Shown piece by piece: positions 37,239-50,655 of a stretch of 64,000 nucleotides of DNA. How positions within the stretch are numbered: position 1 is the stretch's first letter; each line of letters begins with the position of its first letter. Location: contig HG738137.1 in NCBI GenBank assembly GCA_000499405.2, positions 22,986,546 through 23,050,545 on the forward strand. Direction: 5' to 3'. The notes beneath the pieces are model-generated. The model searched no databases, was not told where the DNA came from, and saw only the letters and a program-made list of their open reading frames with translations. A program made the translations under genes and the position numbers. The stretch is from Onchocerca volvulus. Its lineage: Eukaryota > Nematoda > Chromadorea > Rhabditida > Onchocercidae.

Positions 37239-39419
37239 ATCGAATAGAAGTTCACGAGGCATTAAGCATTCTTAGAATTGATGTGACTCTTCACTACCTT
37301 GATCATTTTTTGTGATTAATATTACTTGATGATGATGGATACATGCAATGTTAGATTTTAATCCGGCCAAATTTTGCGGATTTCATTGTTCCAGAAAAAT
37401 ATTCAGGAATGCTTAAGTCTATCGTAAAAATTGGGATGATTTCCTCAAATAATCAGCTGTGCTTTCATTCTAATATTATTCGTAAATTTGCATTCTCTCA
37501 CGTAGTCTTCACATTCCGTTTTCTTTATATGATACAGATGTGAACATACAATGCATATTATATCGTTGAACATTTATCACTATCATGCTTCACTATTTAT
37601 TTGAATTCAGTAACATCTTATTCACTGCCTTTTTTTCTTATTAATTAATTAGTAAATCATCTTGCCTAACCTATGCTTTTTAAAGCCCTCTTACAAAAAA
37701 TCATTCTTGCTGCTTAGTTTGACCTAAAAGTAGAAATATAAAACTTGGCGATTTTGTCCTGCTATTTTTCCAAGAAACAAAAGTTAAATCTCATTTTGCG
37801 CCAAAGTTTGGAGATCTCTAAGCTGTGAATGACACTGAAAAAATCCAATAACATTTTCTATATGTCATCTGATAGTCCATATGCAAATTGAAAAATTCAA
37901 CATAAGAATGATTTTACCTATCCTGCAATTCTTTATGGAATTGACCGGTGAATAATATTTCTCACTTTATCTCTCGATATTGTTAAGTAATTTATTAGCG
38001 ATGATCGAGAATTTCCCATATGATCTAGCGCTATCGGGAAGAAAAGAAATGTTACATGGATCGATTTTCCTATGATTTATTTTCATGAAATTTACTGTGA
38101 GGTTCCATTCGAATCCATTTTCGGTTTAATTGAGTAAAGCCATGCAATTTTCATTGCTGAATATTCCTACCTCTTTACATCATATTTCATAATATCATAA
38201 TTCACAACACTAGGTCTACAAATCTTCCAATAATTCTTGTGTATCACAACTTGCGCTTGGAACAAATAATGAATAATGATTTTTTAAACTCTTTTAAAAA
38301 TTGCAAGTTATTGATAATACTCCGAAATTAAACTTAAAATCAGATTTACTGTAAGCATACCAATATATATGTCGAGCCATATTACCAGGAGTGTACATAC
38401 TGCACAAATGAACAATCCTAATAGTAAACAATCTCAATAATTACAAGATTATCTAACAGTTACCATACAAACCTTCTAAAAATTTGATCAAAATTATGGG
38501 AATTTGGGAAATACGTAAATTTTTTGTGATGCTGATTGTTGAACTTCTATTTGCTGGTAGATTAGTGTTGATGTTCCATAAGTTTTAGATTGATATTACA
38601 ACAATATCAATCGATTTAGATCAGCAATAATTCATTTCTGTGATACAACTGCTGCCTTAAGACAATAACTAATTAAGCAAAAATTTTCCCGGCAACTTTA
38701 GAGGTATTATTCGTCTATTATATTTCCCAGAAATGCCTGTCATGAGAGAACTTTCATGACAGGCATTTCTATGACAAAATCTCATACATTCTCATCATTT
38801 TTCATTTCCGATCACAATTTATTCGAACATCTCTCCACTATTTCAGAATGTTTCTCTCTTTCTATAATTTTCAGGAAAATATTGTCATCCTTGTTGACAT
38901 ACAGGACTATGGCATTTCGCCCAGGAACGACATTGAACTTGAGTTCTTGCGCAAACTTGGTCTGGACATTATAAGTACAATATCTTTTTTCTCCTATTGA
39001 CAAAATAAAAGCCTATAAGCAGATTATATTAAGCGTGCAATACATGAGATAAATTCTAAAATATGTGTATCAGTTTTTCTGATAACGAAAGAGGAATAAT
39101 CTTCGATAGCAATTGATTATTTGATTTAGATAAAGTTAAAACCCAAACAGCTCTTCAGCTCTTGATCTGTTTGGAGGAGCAATGACTGGCGTGCTAACAC
39201 AATGGTTTAATATGCGGCATTTAACCAATCTTTCCCATGCAGTTAGTCTTTCCAATACTTTTAATTATAATATATCAATTAAAAAAATAACAGAGTGACT
39301 GCTACCTTCATCACTTGCTACTTGAATTGTATAATGGAGAGAAGATGATAGCCATTTGCAAACCGCATATTTTTCATCATAATATCGAATAAGTGTTGTA
39401 TACTTTCCATTTCTTGATT
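37239..39419. other. Intergenic
   Basis: Downstream of the glutaredoxin exons; the first about 170 bases are matched by the inverted copies at 56.5 and 39.4 kb. A 63-codon minus-strand frame at 38812-39003 (with NVQTKFAQELKFNVVPGRNA) looks unusually protein-like and is preceded by gtccag, but I recognise no family and found no partner exons. A perfect 17-bp inverted repeat lies at 38729-38770. Confidence 0.45.
38729..38770. repeat. Perfect 17-bp inverted repeat, 8-nt loop
   Basis: AGAAATGCCTGTCATGA at 38729-38745 pairs exactly with 38754-38770. It stands alone with no gene around it, and could be the core of a small mobile element, a cruciform site or a transcribed hairpin. Confidence 0.8.
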
Positions 39420-40200
39420 AAAAAAAGGAAAAAAGATGCATTTCAATCTAGTCTTAAGCATCCCGAATATTTTTCTGGATCAGTAAAACTTGAAAAATCT
39501 AGTCGGGTTAAAGTCTGATATTTTTCTGGATTAGTAATCATCAAATTATATTAATCACGGAAATCATTAAGTAGTGAATAGTAACATCAATTTCATGAAT
39601 GATTAATGCTTTGTAAATCTCTATCAGAATCGAATCGCACCAGCTTCTTTCAACATTTTATCAAGACGCCCATCTTTATGTGCAGTCATTCTAACATCCT
39701 AACCTCCAATGTATTTCTTATCAAAATAAAAACATGGACTAACTTGGTCTCTTGTTATCCTTAGTAATGCATCTTGAAAAAACCAAATAACAGAAAATGT
39801 AAGCAGAGAATCTCTGCATAATCATTTCGGTTAACTAATATTGTTTATATGTATCTTCAGGGTGAGATGGATAAGAACAAATAATCAAAAAACTTCATCA
39901 ACAGTATAATATAAATACAGGAGCTGATTGCATTACAACTTTATTACATAAGCAATCAGATGAAGTTCTTCCCCGCAAACGTTGAGAGGTTCCCAAAGCT
40001 CACTTGGATTTTATCACAATCCTTTCTTTGGTCCAGTTCAAGGAGTTATACATATATCATCGCTCATTCGGAATATACTTCATGCTCGCTTCGCATTCCT
40101 GAAAAATTTCTTTTCAGAATAGCAAACGTATTTTTAACAAAAATATGAATAAAAAAACTAAAGAAAGTATTTCTAGGAAAATCTAAATATGTACGATTGT
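39420..40200 (-). pseudogene. Decayed inverted glutaredoxin remnant
   Basis: Third copy of the 3' part of the SelS-glutaredoxin locus, minus strand. The 3' flank (taagcatcccgaatatttttctgga, about 39457-39481) and the last glutaredoxin exon (about 39625-39775) still align with the other copies, but the exon has lost frame and the GGCDD region. The middle exon (about 39985-40105) keeps only scattered identity to the LYKIIE..EREDC segment. No CPYC exon is recognisable beyond it. It is much older or faster-decaying than the copy at 56.6 kb. No product is expected. Confidence 0.65.
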
Positions 40201-40475
40201 TCTTACTTGTCTATTACACACGGCAAGACGTTGCCTGGTAGTACGAGACCTCTTTGTGCAAGATGCAATTTATCACAGTATTTGTATTGCAAATGAATTC
40301 ACATTTCGAAAGAGAAAAATAGACCATATTCGCATAATGAGAACGTAGACGGATGGTGCGCAAATGACTCACAGCATAACCGTCGCCCTACTGTAATTTC
40401 TCGTTTAAATGAAATGAATCAGGCGATGCCAGTCCCATTCAAAAAAATTAATCAGATCAAAGGATGCTTCTGCTA

Positions 40476-40592
40476 ATACTACCATGAATACCTTGGAATT
40501 CTATGCAGAATAATATGGGTACAAACTATAATGCCTCTTCTATTACTACCATGAATGCCTAGGAATTCAGTAATATGGGTACAAACTATAAT
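40476..40592. repeat. Two-unit tandem duplication, about 70 bp period
   Basis: Both units contain actaccatgaat, cc(t)tggaattc or cctaggaattc, and the long shared stretch taatatgggtacaaactata (ending near 40531 and 40592). It lies between the decayed glutaredoxin copy and the zinc-finger gene 3' end and has no coding role that I can see. Confidence 0.7.
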
Positions 40593-40783
40593 ATAACATT
40601 ATACCATACTGCATACCATTTTATAGAAGTGTAAAACTCCTAAATTTGTACGCTCATTATAATCTTCCCGTTGAATATACTGTCGATGATTCTAAATGTT
40701 CTCCTGATAACATTTTAGACCAGGTTTTGAAAAATGAAACAGAAGAAATTCCGAACAACTCTCTAGAATTTCTGGACCAATAA

Positions 40784-40827
40784 AACTAACTGATATATTC
40801 GTAATAACTAACTGATATATTCGTAAT
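40784..40827. repeat. Perfect 22-bp tandem duplication over the zinc-finger gene stop codon
   Basis: AACTAACTGATATATTCGTA plus AT at 40784-40805 is repeated exactly at 40806-40827. Being 22 bp, it shifts the frame and introduces the TAG used as the current end of the zinc-finger gene. Confidence 0.85.
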
Positions 40828-43800
40828 AATGTCATCGGATTGCATCCATTTATGGTTACTTGATGGACTAGCACTTGAAAGTGAAGCAGGGCGGATAAAT
40901 GAAAAAAACAGATCACGCTGTGTTTCAGTAAGGTAAACAGGAATTTCAGAAAAATCCTTCGGAAGAGATGCTTTACCGTTTGGACAATGCATAATCTAAA
41001 GAAAAATGTAATTTCGAAAAATTTTGTAGTAATCCATTAAATTTCGAATCAACAGGAAGTTAATCGCACAACTAAGAACAAGACTAACAATATTATTTGT
41101 TTAATAGAAGTCGCCAATTAATGTGTTACTGAGCATTTTTATTTCTCACAAATATCTTGTCTTATAACTAACAACCATCAACATACCATAACTTCATCAT
41201 TATTTTCTCGAATTGTTGAGAGATCTTGTTTACGGCGAGACTGCGATGTGGGACGTCCATCATCTGATGATAGGTTTGCGCTGTAGCTATTTGATGAAAT
41301 GTTTAATATTTCTTCTTCATCTGCAATAAAATAATGATTTTCTTATTGAACTTTGATAGCTTCTCTTTACCTCTATTATAACTGGTAAAAATTTCTTACA
41401 TATTTACATTTCACGATAATATTACTTCAAATTGTATTAAAATCAGCAGGAAAATATGACTAACCGATGTTAGATAATAAATCATCTCCATATTTCATTC
41501 TTCGTGCTCGTGGAGTATACTGCAAACGATAGGTTTTCTTAGTCTGAAATTTAAAGTTAGCAGCTCAATATCACTAACAAATTGATGAATCATGTTAATG
41601 ATCAAAAATATCGCCATCACACTACTGGTCACATTTTTTGATGAAAGTATTACCATTATGTCTCTGGTATTTTCTGTATCAATTGAAGAAGGGACAACTG
41701 AGGATAAAGGAAGAGACGATTGTGCTGCACTATTGTCCAATTCACAGCTGCTCGTTTCAATATTACTGTAACAGACAAATGTAATTCTTCATAGATTTAT
41801 TCAATATTATTGAAAAGCACTAGAGAAAAACAAAATTACGCATGAAAACTAACTATGTGCTTTCGTGAGGTGCAGGAATTGATGAATTCGATGTTTCTTC
41901 GCTGCTTGCCTCAGACTGCATACCAGGAATGACATTAGAAGGTTCAATAGGTGTTGAGCGCTGACTATCGCCATTTTTCGCACATTTCGATCCAGTTCTC
42001 GATAGCGGTCGATTTTGTCCTATTCTTGATGATGGTCGACTTTGTCCCTTTCCCTGTGCACATTCCGGATTCATATCATCATCATCGCGACGAGCACGTT
42101 TGTTTCTAAATTTCATAAACGAATAAGAAGTTATGAAGAACAAAACATCCATATTTGCTTTACATAAGAATATCTGTTTGTTAATATTCATTTCATCTCA
42201 ATTCATAATAATATTTGTTTACAACAATACAGAATTAGTGTATCAGAAAAAAAAATTACTTAAAATCGGGAAAATTTACTTGTAACCAGTAACATAATTT
42301 TCATCAATCCAGTTTGGTTTACGACGCTGACGAGAAGGGCGTTGTTTACGATCATGTACAGTCTAAAAATAAAAAATCAAAATTTCAAACAATTCAAATT
42401 GTATTTATGTTCAACATATATGACCACTGTGCATAAAAAATTAGTAATACACTTACTTCGTTACTATTTCCCCCCAGTTCATCTTTCACAATATTATTCT
42501 TTGGTATATGTTTAGCTTCTAGCTTCAGTTTACGTTCTCTATTACTTTTTTTTTTCGATAGTTCAATCTCGTGTTTTGCATCTTCATTATTTTCTTGCAT
42601 AATCTTAAAAACCAATAGAATTAAGTTTTTTTTTTTTTTCTTTTAACGATTATAATTTTCAAAAATCCAGTCAACTGCAATATTAAGATTTCTTTTAAAT
42701 AAGTACCTTACTAGGATCAGCGACTTGTTCCACTGCTGCATGTTCCACTATGCGTTCAAACATTGTAGATGGATCTTCTCCGTGCTTTATCTTCAAAACT
42801 AATGGACTCATTTTTGCAAGCTGAAAAACGAATTTATGAAAATATGGCATGCTTGTAGGATAACTTTCTAGATAGTGTAATAGTGAACTGTTCTGCAGCT
42901 GTTGAAACAAACCTGTGCTGTCTTTCCGTGAATAAGACGTCGACATTCTTCCGATCGTATTTCCGGCCTCGAAGAAGATTCATTCTAAATTTAAAGTTAT
43001 TTCCATCTCTCATATTTTGCTTAATTCAACTTTTTCTTGTAATAATTTTCAGATTCCTTTTTTTTTTTTTCTATTCATTTGATGAAAATATTCGTAAAAT
43101 GAATATGTCTTAAAATTTACATGCAAAACTTGTGTGTTTAATTCATATCTACTGTCCTCCAATACCGGAGATTTTTCGACTGCACCACATACAACTGCAA
43201 TGATGTAATCCATACGATCTTTTACTGCCTGAAAGTTAAGTGTATATTATGGAACATAGTATGGTGATTTTAACAAAAATGACTGCAGCAACAAAGCATA
43301 CCAAATCAATATTTTTAGCTTCCATATTTGCCATCGACTCTGAGAAAGGAGTCGAATCGTATCCAATCTCTTCTGATCCATCAGATGACTCTTCCATTTC
43401 AAGAAAATCATCGGATAATGGACTCAAGCTTCGCCCTCTCATTAATATAATCTTGAATAAAAGATTTTTGAAAATAAAATCAATGAAAATTTCTAAAGAC
43501 TATGTCATAACTGTAAATAAAACAATAAGCTAAAAGAAAAAAAAAAAAAAAAAAATTATCTACTTTTGCCTGCTTTCTCTTTCGGCCTCGTTTAAGTTCT
43601 TCAGATGTTGAACGTGCTGCAACATGTTCCTGATAATACTGTTCGTGTACACTTTTCAAATGTTCAATCAGTGCAGTGTAACTGAAATATCAATAACCTT
43701 GAACTCATCATTAACAGCTGTCGAGATTAAAACTTATGGACAGAGCTATGACATAGACTTATATTTTATCTATATACATAACTCGAAATTATTAGATGTA

Positions 43801-46246
43801 TGCTTATAAAGAGAAATAAGGCGTACGTCTGCGATTCAAAATCACACAAATAACATGGAAATCGTTTATTCGATATAGCACGACGATTGTGTTTCACAGT
43901 AAGATGATATGCAAACGTGAACAGAGATGAAAATGGTTGCTTTTTCTTACAGTCACTATGTAAACAAGTAAGTAAGTTCAGATCAACTATCATTGTTTGA
44001 TATTTGTCCATGCGTTCCAAGATTTTAAGCTGAAATTGCAAAATTTACCAAGTTTTAAATTAAACTTTCGTTTGCTTATGCGCTCATAATTCGATTTTTT
44101 TTTCTCTTAACTTTCACTTCCAAGAATATAAAAAATAAAACAAAACAAATATACTTCTTCGGACCCAACTTTTCGAACAACACCATTCATTGAGCTGTCG
44201 CCTTTATGATTACCCAAATTCATTTCTCGATAACAACCTGAACTGTCCTGTGGAATGAGAACTGGAACACGATCCAGTGATATTGTATCTGTTGTTATTG
44301 GCGCTTGTGAGATTGACTCTATAATCTGGAAAAGTCACTTACGACTAAAATTCTTGACTTAAATTTTCTTTAGTTTTTTCCTTAAATTTTTTCAATTTTA
44401 TTCTATTACTTAATTGTCAAAAAAAAAAGAAAAAAAGAAAGATAACTGCAAAGCGCTACCTATTGTCCTTCTACGAATGTTGTATTTGCAACATCATGTG
44501 AGACAAATAGCAGTGTATGCAGTTTCAGTTTATGCTATAAACATATCACAGTAGAAGAGAACGAATGTAGGAATAATTAGGATTTTAAAAATGTGTTTAG
44601 CTCTTTACGACCGCGAAGAAAATCGAAGATTACTCAACATGCTGTGGGAGATTTGTGCAACAATAATGAACTCTTTGCAAAAGAGTAGAAAGCTTATTGC
44701 TAGAAGCTAAAGCATAAAACTAGATAATGAAGGAACAGGTAAAGGAGAATGCTCATTAAATCTGGAGTTTTGAAATTCACTTTAAAGACTAACAAGGATT
44801 TCTATTTATTCACCGTCATCCATGAAAAAATATTTAAATGACGGGTACTTAATATATTGGACTGACACCAAAATAGTATGTTTCTAGGAAGTTTATCCGC
44901 ATAGTAGCAGATCAAAAATGGTATCAAAATGTAAAGTTAGTTATGCTTTATGAAGCTGTGCAAATAATATTGATAATTAGTAAAAAGAAATTCCAACTGA
45001 AAATTTTGGAGTTAAAGCTATAAATAACTCTTTTTTTTCGTATATAATCTTAAGAAACTTTCTAAATGCAGAATGAAGAGTTTTAGTATCAATATATAAG
45101 ACAAATATGATAACCTTGCATCATTTTTAATATAGCAACAAATAAAAGTTCTCTTAATAGGGAACTACTTGTTAAATATTATTTGATGTAAAATACTATT
45201 TTTTAAAATATCTGATGGCACTTTTTTTTAAAAGTAAATAATTAAATCTTTAAGTGGAACAAATAATAGACGGTTAATATATAAAATTTTATCTTAATTA
45301 ATTTAAGTAATTGTTATAAATCGACTAACTTTTGAGTTTGGTAGTGAAAATGCATAATGTTTCATACGCTTATTAACAACATTGACAAAATTCGTTCGCT
45401 TCAGAATGCCTTTGGTACGTTTCGGTCGCTGTAAATCGATTTTCGTGCCGGATGATGTTCCTGCTTCTCCTCTGCTCTGCTGCTGTAGTGATGCACTTTC
45501 CTTTTTACCACGATAGTCATTCCGAAGTTCTGAAACACTTTATTCTTACTCAGTTTATTAGTATTTATCATTCAAACAATACCAAAGCACCCTTATTTGA
45601 CAGAAAATATGGCGTAGAGAGATATCGACTAAAATCTATTATGAGACATAATTACTAATGACTGCAATGCCGCGATAAATACTTCTTTATTTCCTCAAAT
45701 TGAAATAATTCTTTTCCGGGATTTTTTTTAATTGAATGATACCTCAAAAGATTTTGGGAAATTTTTTACCTGTAAGTGTTTTTTCGTCAAAGTCTAGACT
45801 CAGAGCACTGAATGCTGATCCAATAGTTGACCGTAATGTACGACAATAGATACGTTTGTGCGTCAAATAGTTCAAATGATTTCGAAAGAAATTGCCGCAG
45901 CAACTGCAATATTATCGTTAAAAATCAATGTTTCATTTATGATTATTTTCAGAAAAATAAAAAATGAAAATGAAATTTTGAAAAGAATAAGAAATTTATG
46001 CAATATAATTAGCAAACTAAAATTAATTACTGAGGATTAAAAAATTCCGAAAACTTCTTATAATAAAAGCAAAACTCACCAACATTCTAGAAGAATATTA
46101 CATTCGTTTGCCAATAAACTTTTCACTTCAGCGGTAGAGCTATTATATATATCTATTAGACCATTAACACCCGAAGATCCTCTGGCGGATATGGAGGGCT
46201 GTTGAAGGCTCAAATCATCAATACTCCGAGACATTTCTCTTTGCAT
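40786..46246 (-). CDS. C2H2-type zinc-finger nuclear protein, 17 exons
   Basis: All 17 exons join in phase to 817 residues: 46080-46246, 45770-45903, 45330-45529, 44155-44325, 43827-44029, 43564-43681, 43302-43451, 43121-43228, 42913-42984, 42707-42820, 42457-42603, 42280-42362, 41854-42105, 41654-41765, 41465-41543, 41187-41320, 40786-40995. A C2HC-like finger near residues 55-77 reads CCGNFFRNHLNYLTHKRIYC, just after EVKSLLANECNILLEC. Residues from about 246 hold CLHSDC...HLTVKH, then CYLCDF...HLKSVH split by an intron. Many basic patches (RGRKRKQAK, RQRRKPNWID) suggest nuclear localisation and DNA or RNA binding; Ser-rich acidic stretches fill the rest. The first finger recalls ZNF800-type proteins, but I am not sure of orthology. 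An acceptor-like tttttgcag lies about 20 nt before the ATG. A 22-bp duplication truncates the C-terminus. Confidence 0.88.
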
Positions 46247-49200
46247 TCGGTAATATTATTGATAAAACTGCAAAAACAAGAAAAAAATTTAACTTCAGCT
46301 TGAATTTTGGGGATTTATTCATCGAAAAAAAAATTCAAAAAATTTTGTAAATTTCATCGCTAACAAATATTTATTGTGTTTCAATCCAGCTTTCCGAATA
46401 ATTTTTTTAACTTAAAATTTTATTATATTTATTTGAATTGATGAACTTCTGTTTTTCCTTACAATTTTGCAATCTTTCTATTCTCTTTTGCAAGACACAC
46501 TGTAAACAGCATCCACAAAATTGAAATCCCAAGGCTTGTCAAAGATATACATTGCGGGACATCCTAGTTTCATGTTGAGACACATTATCAACTTACCGTA
46601 TGTCAATTCGGGTGTGCCGGAACTTGTACTGTGCTATTGAGTATTTCCGGGAAAAACGGGTACGATTGCGAGGATGAGGAGGGACTTGATTTCAGGAAAT
46701 ACTGAGAGTATTAGATAATTCGCCAACGAAAGCAAAGAAAGCAAAATAACGACGCACAAAGAAAAAAGTATTGAAAAATCTAATGGACAAAAGCAAAACG
46801 GGACTTACAAAAATTTGATCAAAATAAAATTCCAATAAATTTTAATACGAAAAGCAATTCGTAAACCTGAAAAAAATATCAAAATATCCGAAAGGATGTA
46901 CCCACAACAGAAAGAAAAACGGCTGAGATGATAATGGCCATCAATAAGATTACATAAGGTCAAGAGTCTTAGGCCAATTGACCTTTCTTTTTTTCGGTAA
47001 CAATCCGAAAAAAAGGGAAAGAAAAAACGTTAACATGCGAATTAGAATAATATTATTCTCTTGAAGAATTTAAAAATGGTTTAGACTGAAGAAATGTAAT
47101 ACCTAAACGTAGAAATAGGGCAGAATGGAATAGAATACAGCAGAATTATGAATGAAATGAGATGGATAGATGCTAATAGCATAGCTGACGAAGAGTTATG
47201 AAAAACTTCGGGCTTGAAATTCATGTGATCATGTCTGAAGTGGATTCTGATGTCTCTTGAAATGATGGATTCTAAATAAAGGACAAATGAAGGAAAAAGA
47301 TATATAACAGGGATTATTTGATAATCAACTACAAGGAATCGATTCGTCGGATATGATGATATGGTGATAAATGGAAATAAAAGCAAATCCTTCCTTCTAT
47401 ATGATGGAGACAAGAGGTTGAGAAATAAACATTCCGATAGCTACGTGACACTGTCAACAGAAATATAGTTAGACATGAGCTGACCTTCGTCCTTCCTCAC
47501 TCTTCCTCGCGCTTCATCTCCAATCACAAACTTCGATGGCAAATACTTGGCAGATAGTGGAGAAGCACGAATTACGACGATATTTTCGGAAAATAAGGCT
47601 TTTCAATGGTGTAACCAGAAATTTGACAAAAAAGCAACAAATAAAAGAAAATCTCAGGTCATTTGCTCAAGACTGCTCTGCTAATCTTTCTTCAGCTCAG
47701 AATTTCCACATCTTTATGATTTCGAACAATTTGATAAAAGTATTTTTAACACCGCCAAAGGATGTCAGTTAAATTGAATTGATAAAAAGATGAAAATACA
47801 TTTTCTTATTTTCATGATGCTATTAAGTGGCAGCTGTAAAATATCATTTATTCTTGTTTTAGCATCAAAAAGGATTCAAGCAAAAACAAAACATGAGAAC
47901 GCTCTACAATTTTTCTTGGGCAGAGCGGTAACTGAGATAATTTCTCCTTATTTCAATAAAGTCGAAATTCTGTGTAATTCCTGAAATTGTTGATACACTT
48001 GCTGCAGTAAGTTCGATTTAAAAAAAGAAAAAAAAAATCAATCTATTATCTTTTCAAGATTCTTTCAACTAAAGCTTACTTTATATCTCAATGATTATAT
48101 TAAAGTTTGAATACCATATCAAACTCGCGCTAGATATTATTCTATATACTCATTTGAGTCCATTATAAACCATTTGCAAATCCAATAAACTTTATCATAA
48201 TATTCAGAAGGCTAAAATGCATTCTACAAGTTTCAGTTAATTCCAATATACATTCTCTTAAGCTAATTGACTAAACCTAAAAGATTAGCAATGAGATTAG
48301 AGAAATGGTTTCAAAGTTAGTTTCATGAAGTATTCCTTCAGATGCTCCGTATTTTTCCATTATCACGGAAGATATACTGAAATGAAGTGATGTTGGAAAT
48401 CCTCGTGATAACCACAACATCAGGGTATTTATATAAAAATAATTTCTAAATTCTACAAAACAATAACTATTTGACTATATGGCGAATATTCGTGCTAACA
48501 ATTGGCTGGTATTAAACACAAAAGTTTAGTAATTTTAGTTTAGTAATTTCAGTAATTTCGGTAATAAAAGTTTAGTAATTTCGGAAGTTGTCAGAATCAG
48601 TCCTTAAAAAATTCGGATTTTGGATGACTTAATTTGATCATATGATTAGACTAAACATATATACGAATTATGTATTCCTATTAATCGATTATGTGTTCTT
48701 ATTTATCTAAGTGCTATTTTTAAAATTGAGAATTATCAATAAATTCTAGCATTTCCGGAAAATAAAAAGACAAACTGTTTATCAAAGTGTGCAGAAGAAT
48801 CCGACAATTGCTCCAGAATCCGACAATTACTCCATTGATAGCTCAGTAAAAGAAACAAATCAAAATACGTTCACGTTTTCTTGTAAAGTGGAAGATCAAA
48901 GGATGAAATGTATTTTTTGGGGATCATCCGCATGGTAAATGCATTGATTTGATTTTGTCAGTATCCATCAATAAAATCGGATCCATAACACAATGTTTTA
49001 TCTGCTTTGGATTGATTCCGTAATTATGTAACCAATTATTCGCAAATTGAAAGTTATTTTGAAAACTAATAAGATTTTATGTTTTCTCATGGTAAAGGAG
49101 CAATTATTCAGTTGATGACGGTAAATTCTAACAACTTATTAAACCCCAAATTGGTTTAATAAGTTATAAAGATATTTTGAAAAGTTTGAAGCTTTTGATA

Positions 49201-50655
49201 GACTGGGAAATTAAAATTGTTGGTGGTAGTGTTGGAAATAACAGCTCACTTTCAAAGTTTCAAGAAAAATGAAAAATGAAACAGTCTAATTTTCACTTCC
49301 CAAGATATCAGAATCGAAGAGAATTTACAGAAGCAAGCCTTTCATAACTGATAATTATTATTAATTCTCTTTATTCCGGTAGTGAAAGAAGATTTAGAAG
49401 AGATAAAAAAAGCGAACAAGTGAGTTCAACCGATGCACGAAAACTTGCACATGGAATTAAAAATGATGCTTCATACATTTTGCAAATATCTGATCTGATC
49501 AATACACGTTTTGCAAAAGTCTGATCAATATATTATTAGTAATCACTTCTCGAGAACATAACAGAAGACACCCATCACTGTAAAACAGAATAAATTATAA
49601 CTTATAATAAAATATGCAGTACAAAATAAGAATTCTATATTAAACATTTTTTATTAAATCAATAAAGATTGCTTCTAAAATAAGCACTCGATAAATTTAA
49701 AAAGCGCATCTAATAAAATGAAATTTTTAGGAATTTTCAAAATTATATATGATACGAAATTTAGTAGAAACTTGCCCATTTGAAAGTGAAAAAGTTCAGT
49801 TAGCGGAACTTTGTTGATTGTTAGGAGAATTTTCTTGTTCAACTTTAAATTATGCAGAATCTATCACTATATAAGCAAATAAATACGTTTCGATGAAGAA
49901 TGAGAAATACTCCTCGTTAGAAAATTAGACTAATAAAGTAGTTTCAACTTTAAGCTAGGATAATATTAGAATATCCTAGCAACTGGTCGTTCATCTACTC
50001 TTTCCTCATTTGCAATCTTGCGAATTCCTCACTACATCTGATAACTGATAACTACAAATCATTCCCAACTTCATAAAATTGGCTAAAGTGATCCGTGCTG
50101 CTTGCAATTGTTTTATTAGTTAATTTCAACTGCGTTACTTGCTTATTTAACAAGTGACGCAACAACTGACACACATACATTACGTGTGATAATATCCCTT
50201 TCTACAATGACGTCATACGCCGTGACATCATGCATTAGCAACTTAATGTGCCTCATTCGTTTCTTGTTGGACTTCTCATGGAATATAGACAGAGGAAGTG
50301 TGATGCTGATGCACCAAGTATTGGGATTTTTCGAAAGTTTTTGAAATTCATGAGATTAAAGTATGCTCATTTTCATTATTGTCTGGATTACTGAAAAGTT
50401 TGTTAAGTCTAAAAAGGATATTTGATTTTAATTGGAATTAAAATGCAAAATGTCCTTATTGCAATCTGTTTCTTAAATTGAAATTCAGTTTTACAAACTT
50501 TGTTCAACCTTACAAATTTTATTCAGCCTAACTTTATACATATTTTGTTCATATTTCTTCTTATTATGTATATAAAAGAAGTAAGTGATGTGACAATTCC
50601 ATGTTTTTAAATATGTTTAATTTCGATTTTATTAAGTGATAAATTGTAGATAGTA
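46247..50655. other. Divergent intergenic region between zinc-finger gene and ELP4
   Basis: About 4.4 kb with no convincing gene; it should carry promoters for both flanking genes. Open frames at 47081-47413 (minus, 110 codons) and 47536-47772 (plus, 78 codons) lack recognisable motifs. Small repeats: an agtttagtaattt array at 48531-48584, a 19-bp duplication (AGAATCCGACAATTGCTCC) at 48796-48833, and a perfect 13-bp stem at 49133-49145/49153-49165. Confidence 0.5.

Noticed and set aside
47081..47413. 110-codon minus-strand ORF
   Set aside because: No recognisable domain; composition matches chance frames in AT-rich DNA; no splice partner.
47536..47772. 78-codon plus-strand ORF
   Set aside because: Short and unrecognised; no supporting signals beyond an ATG.
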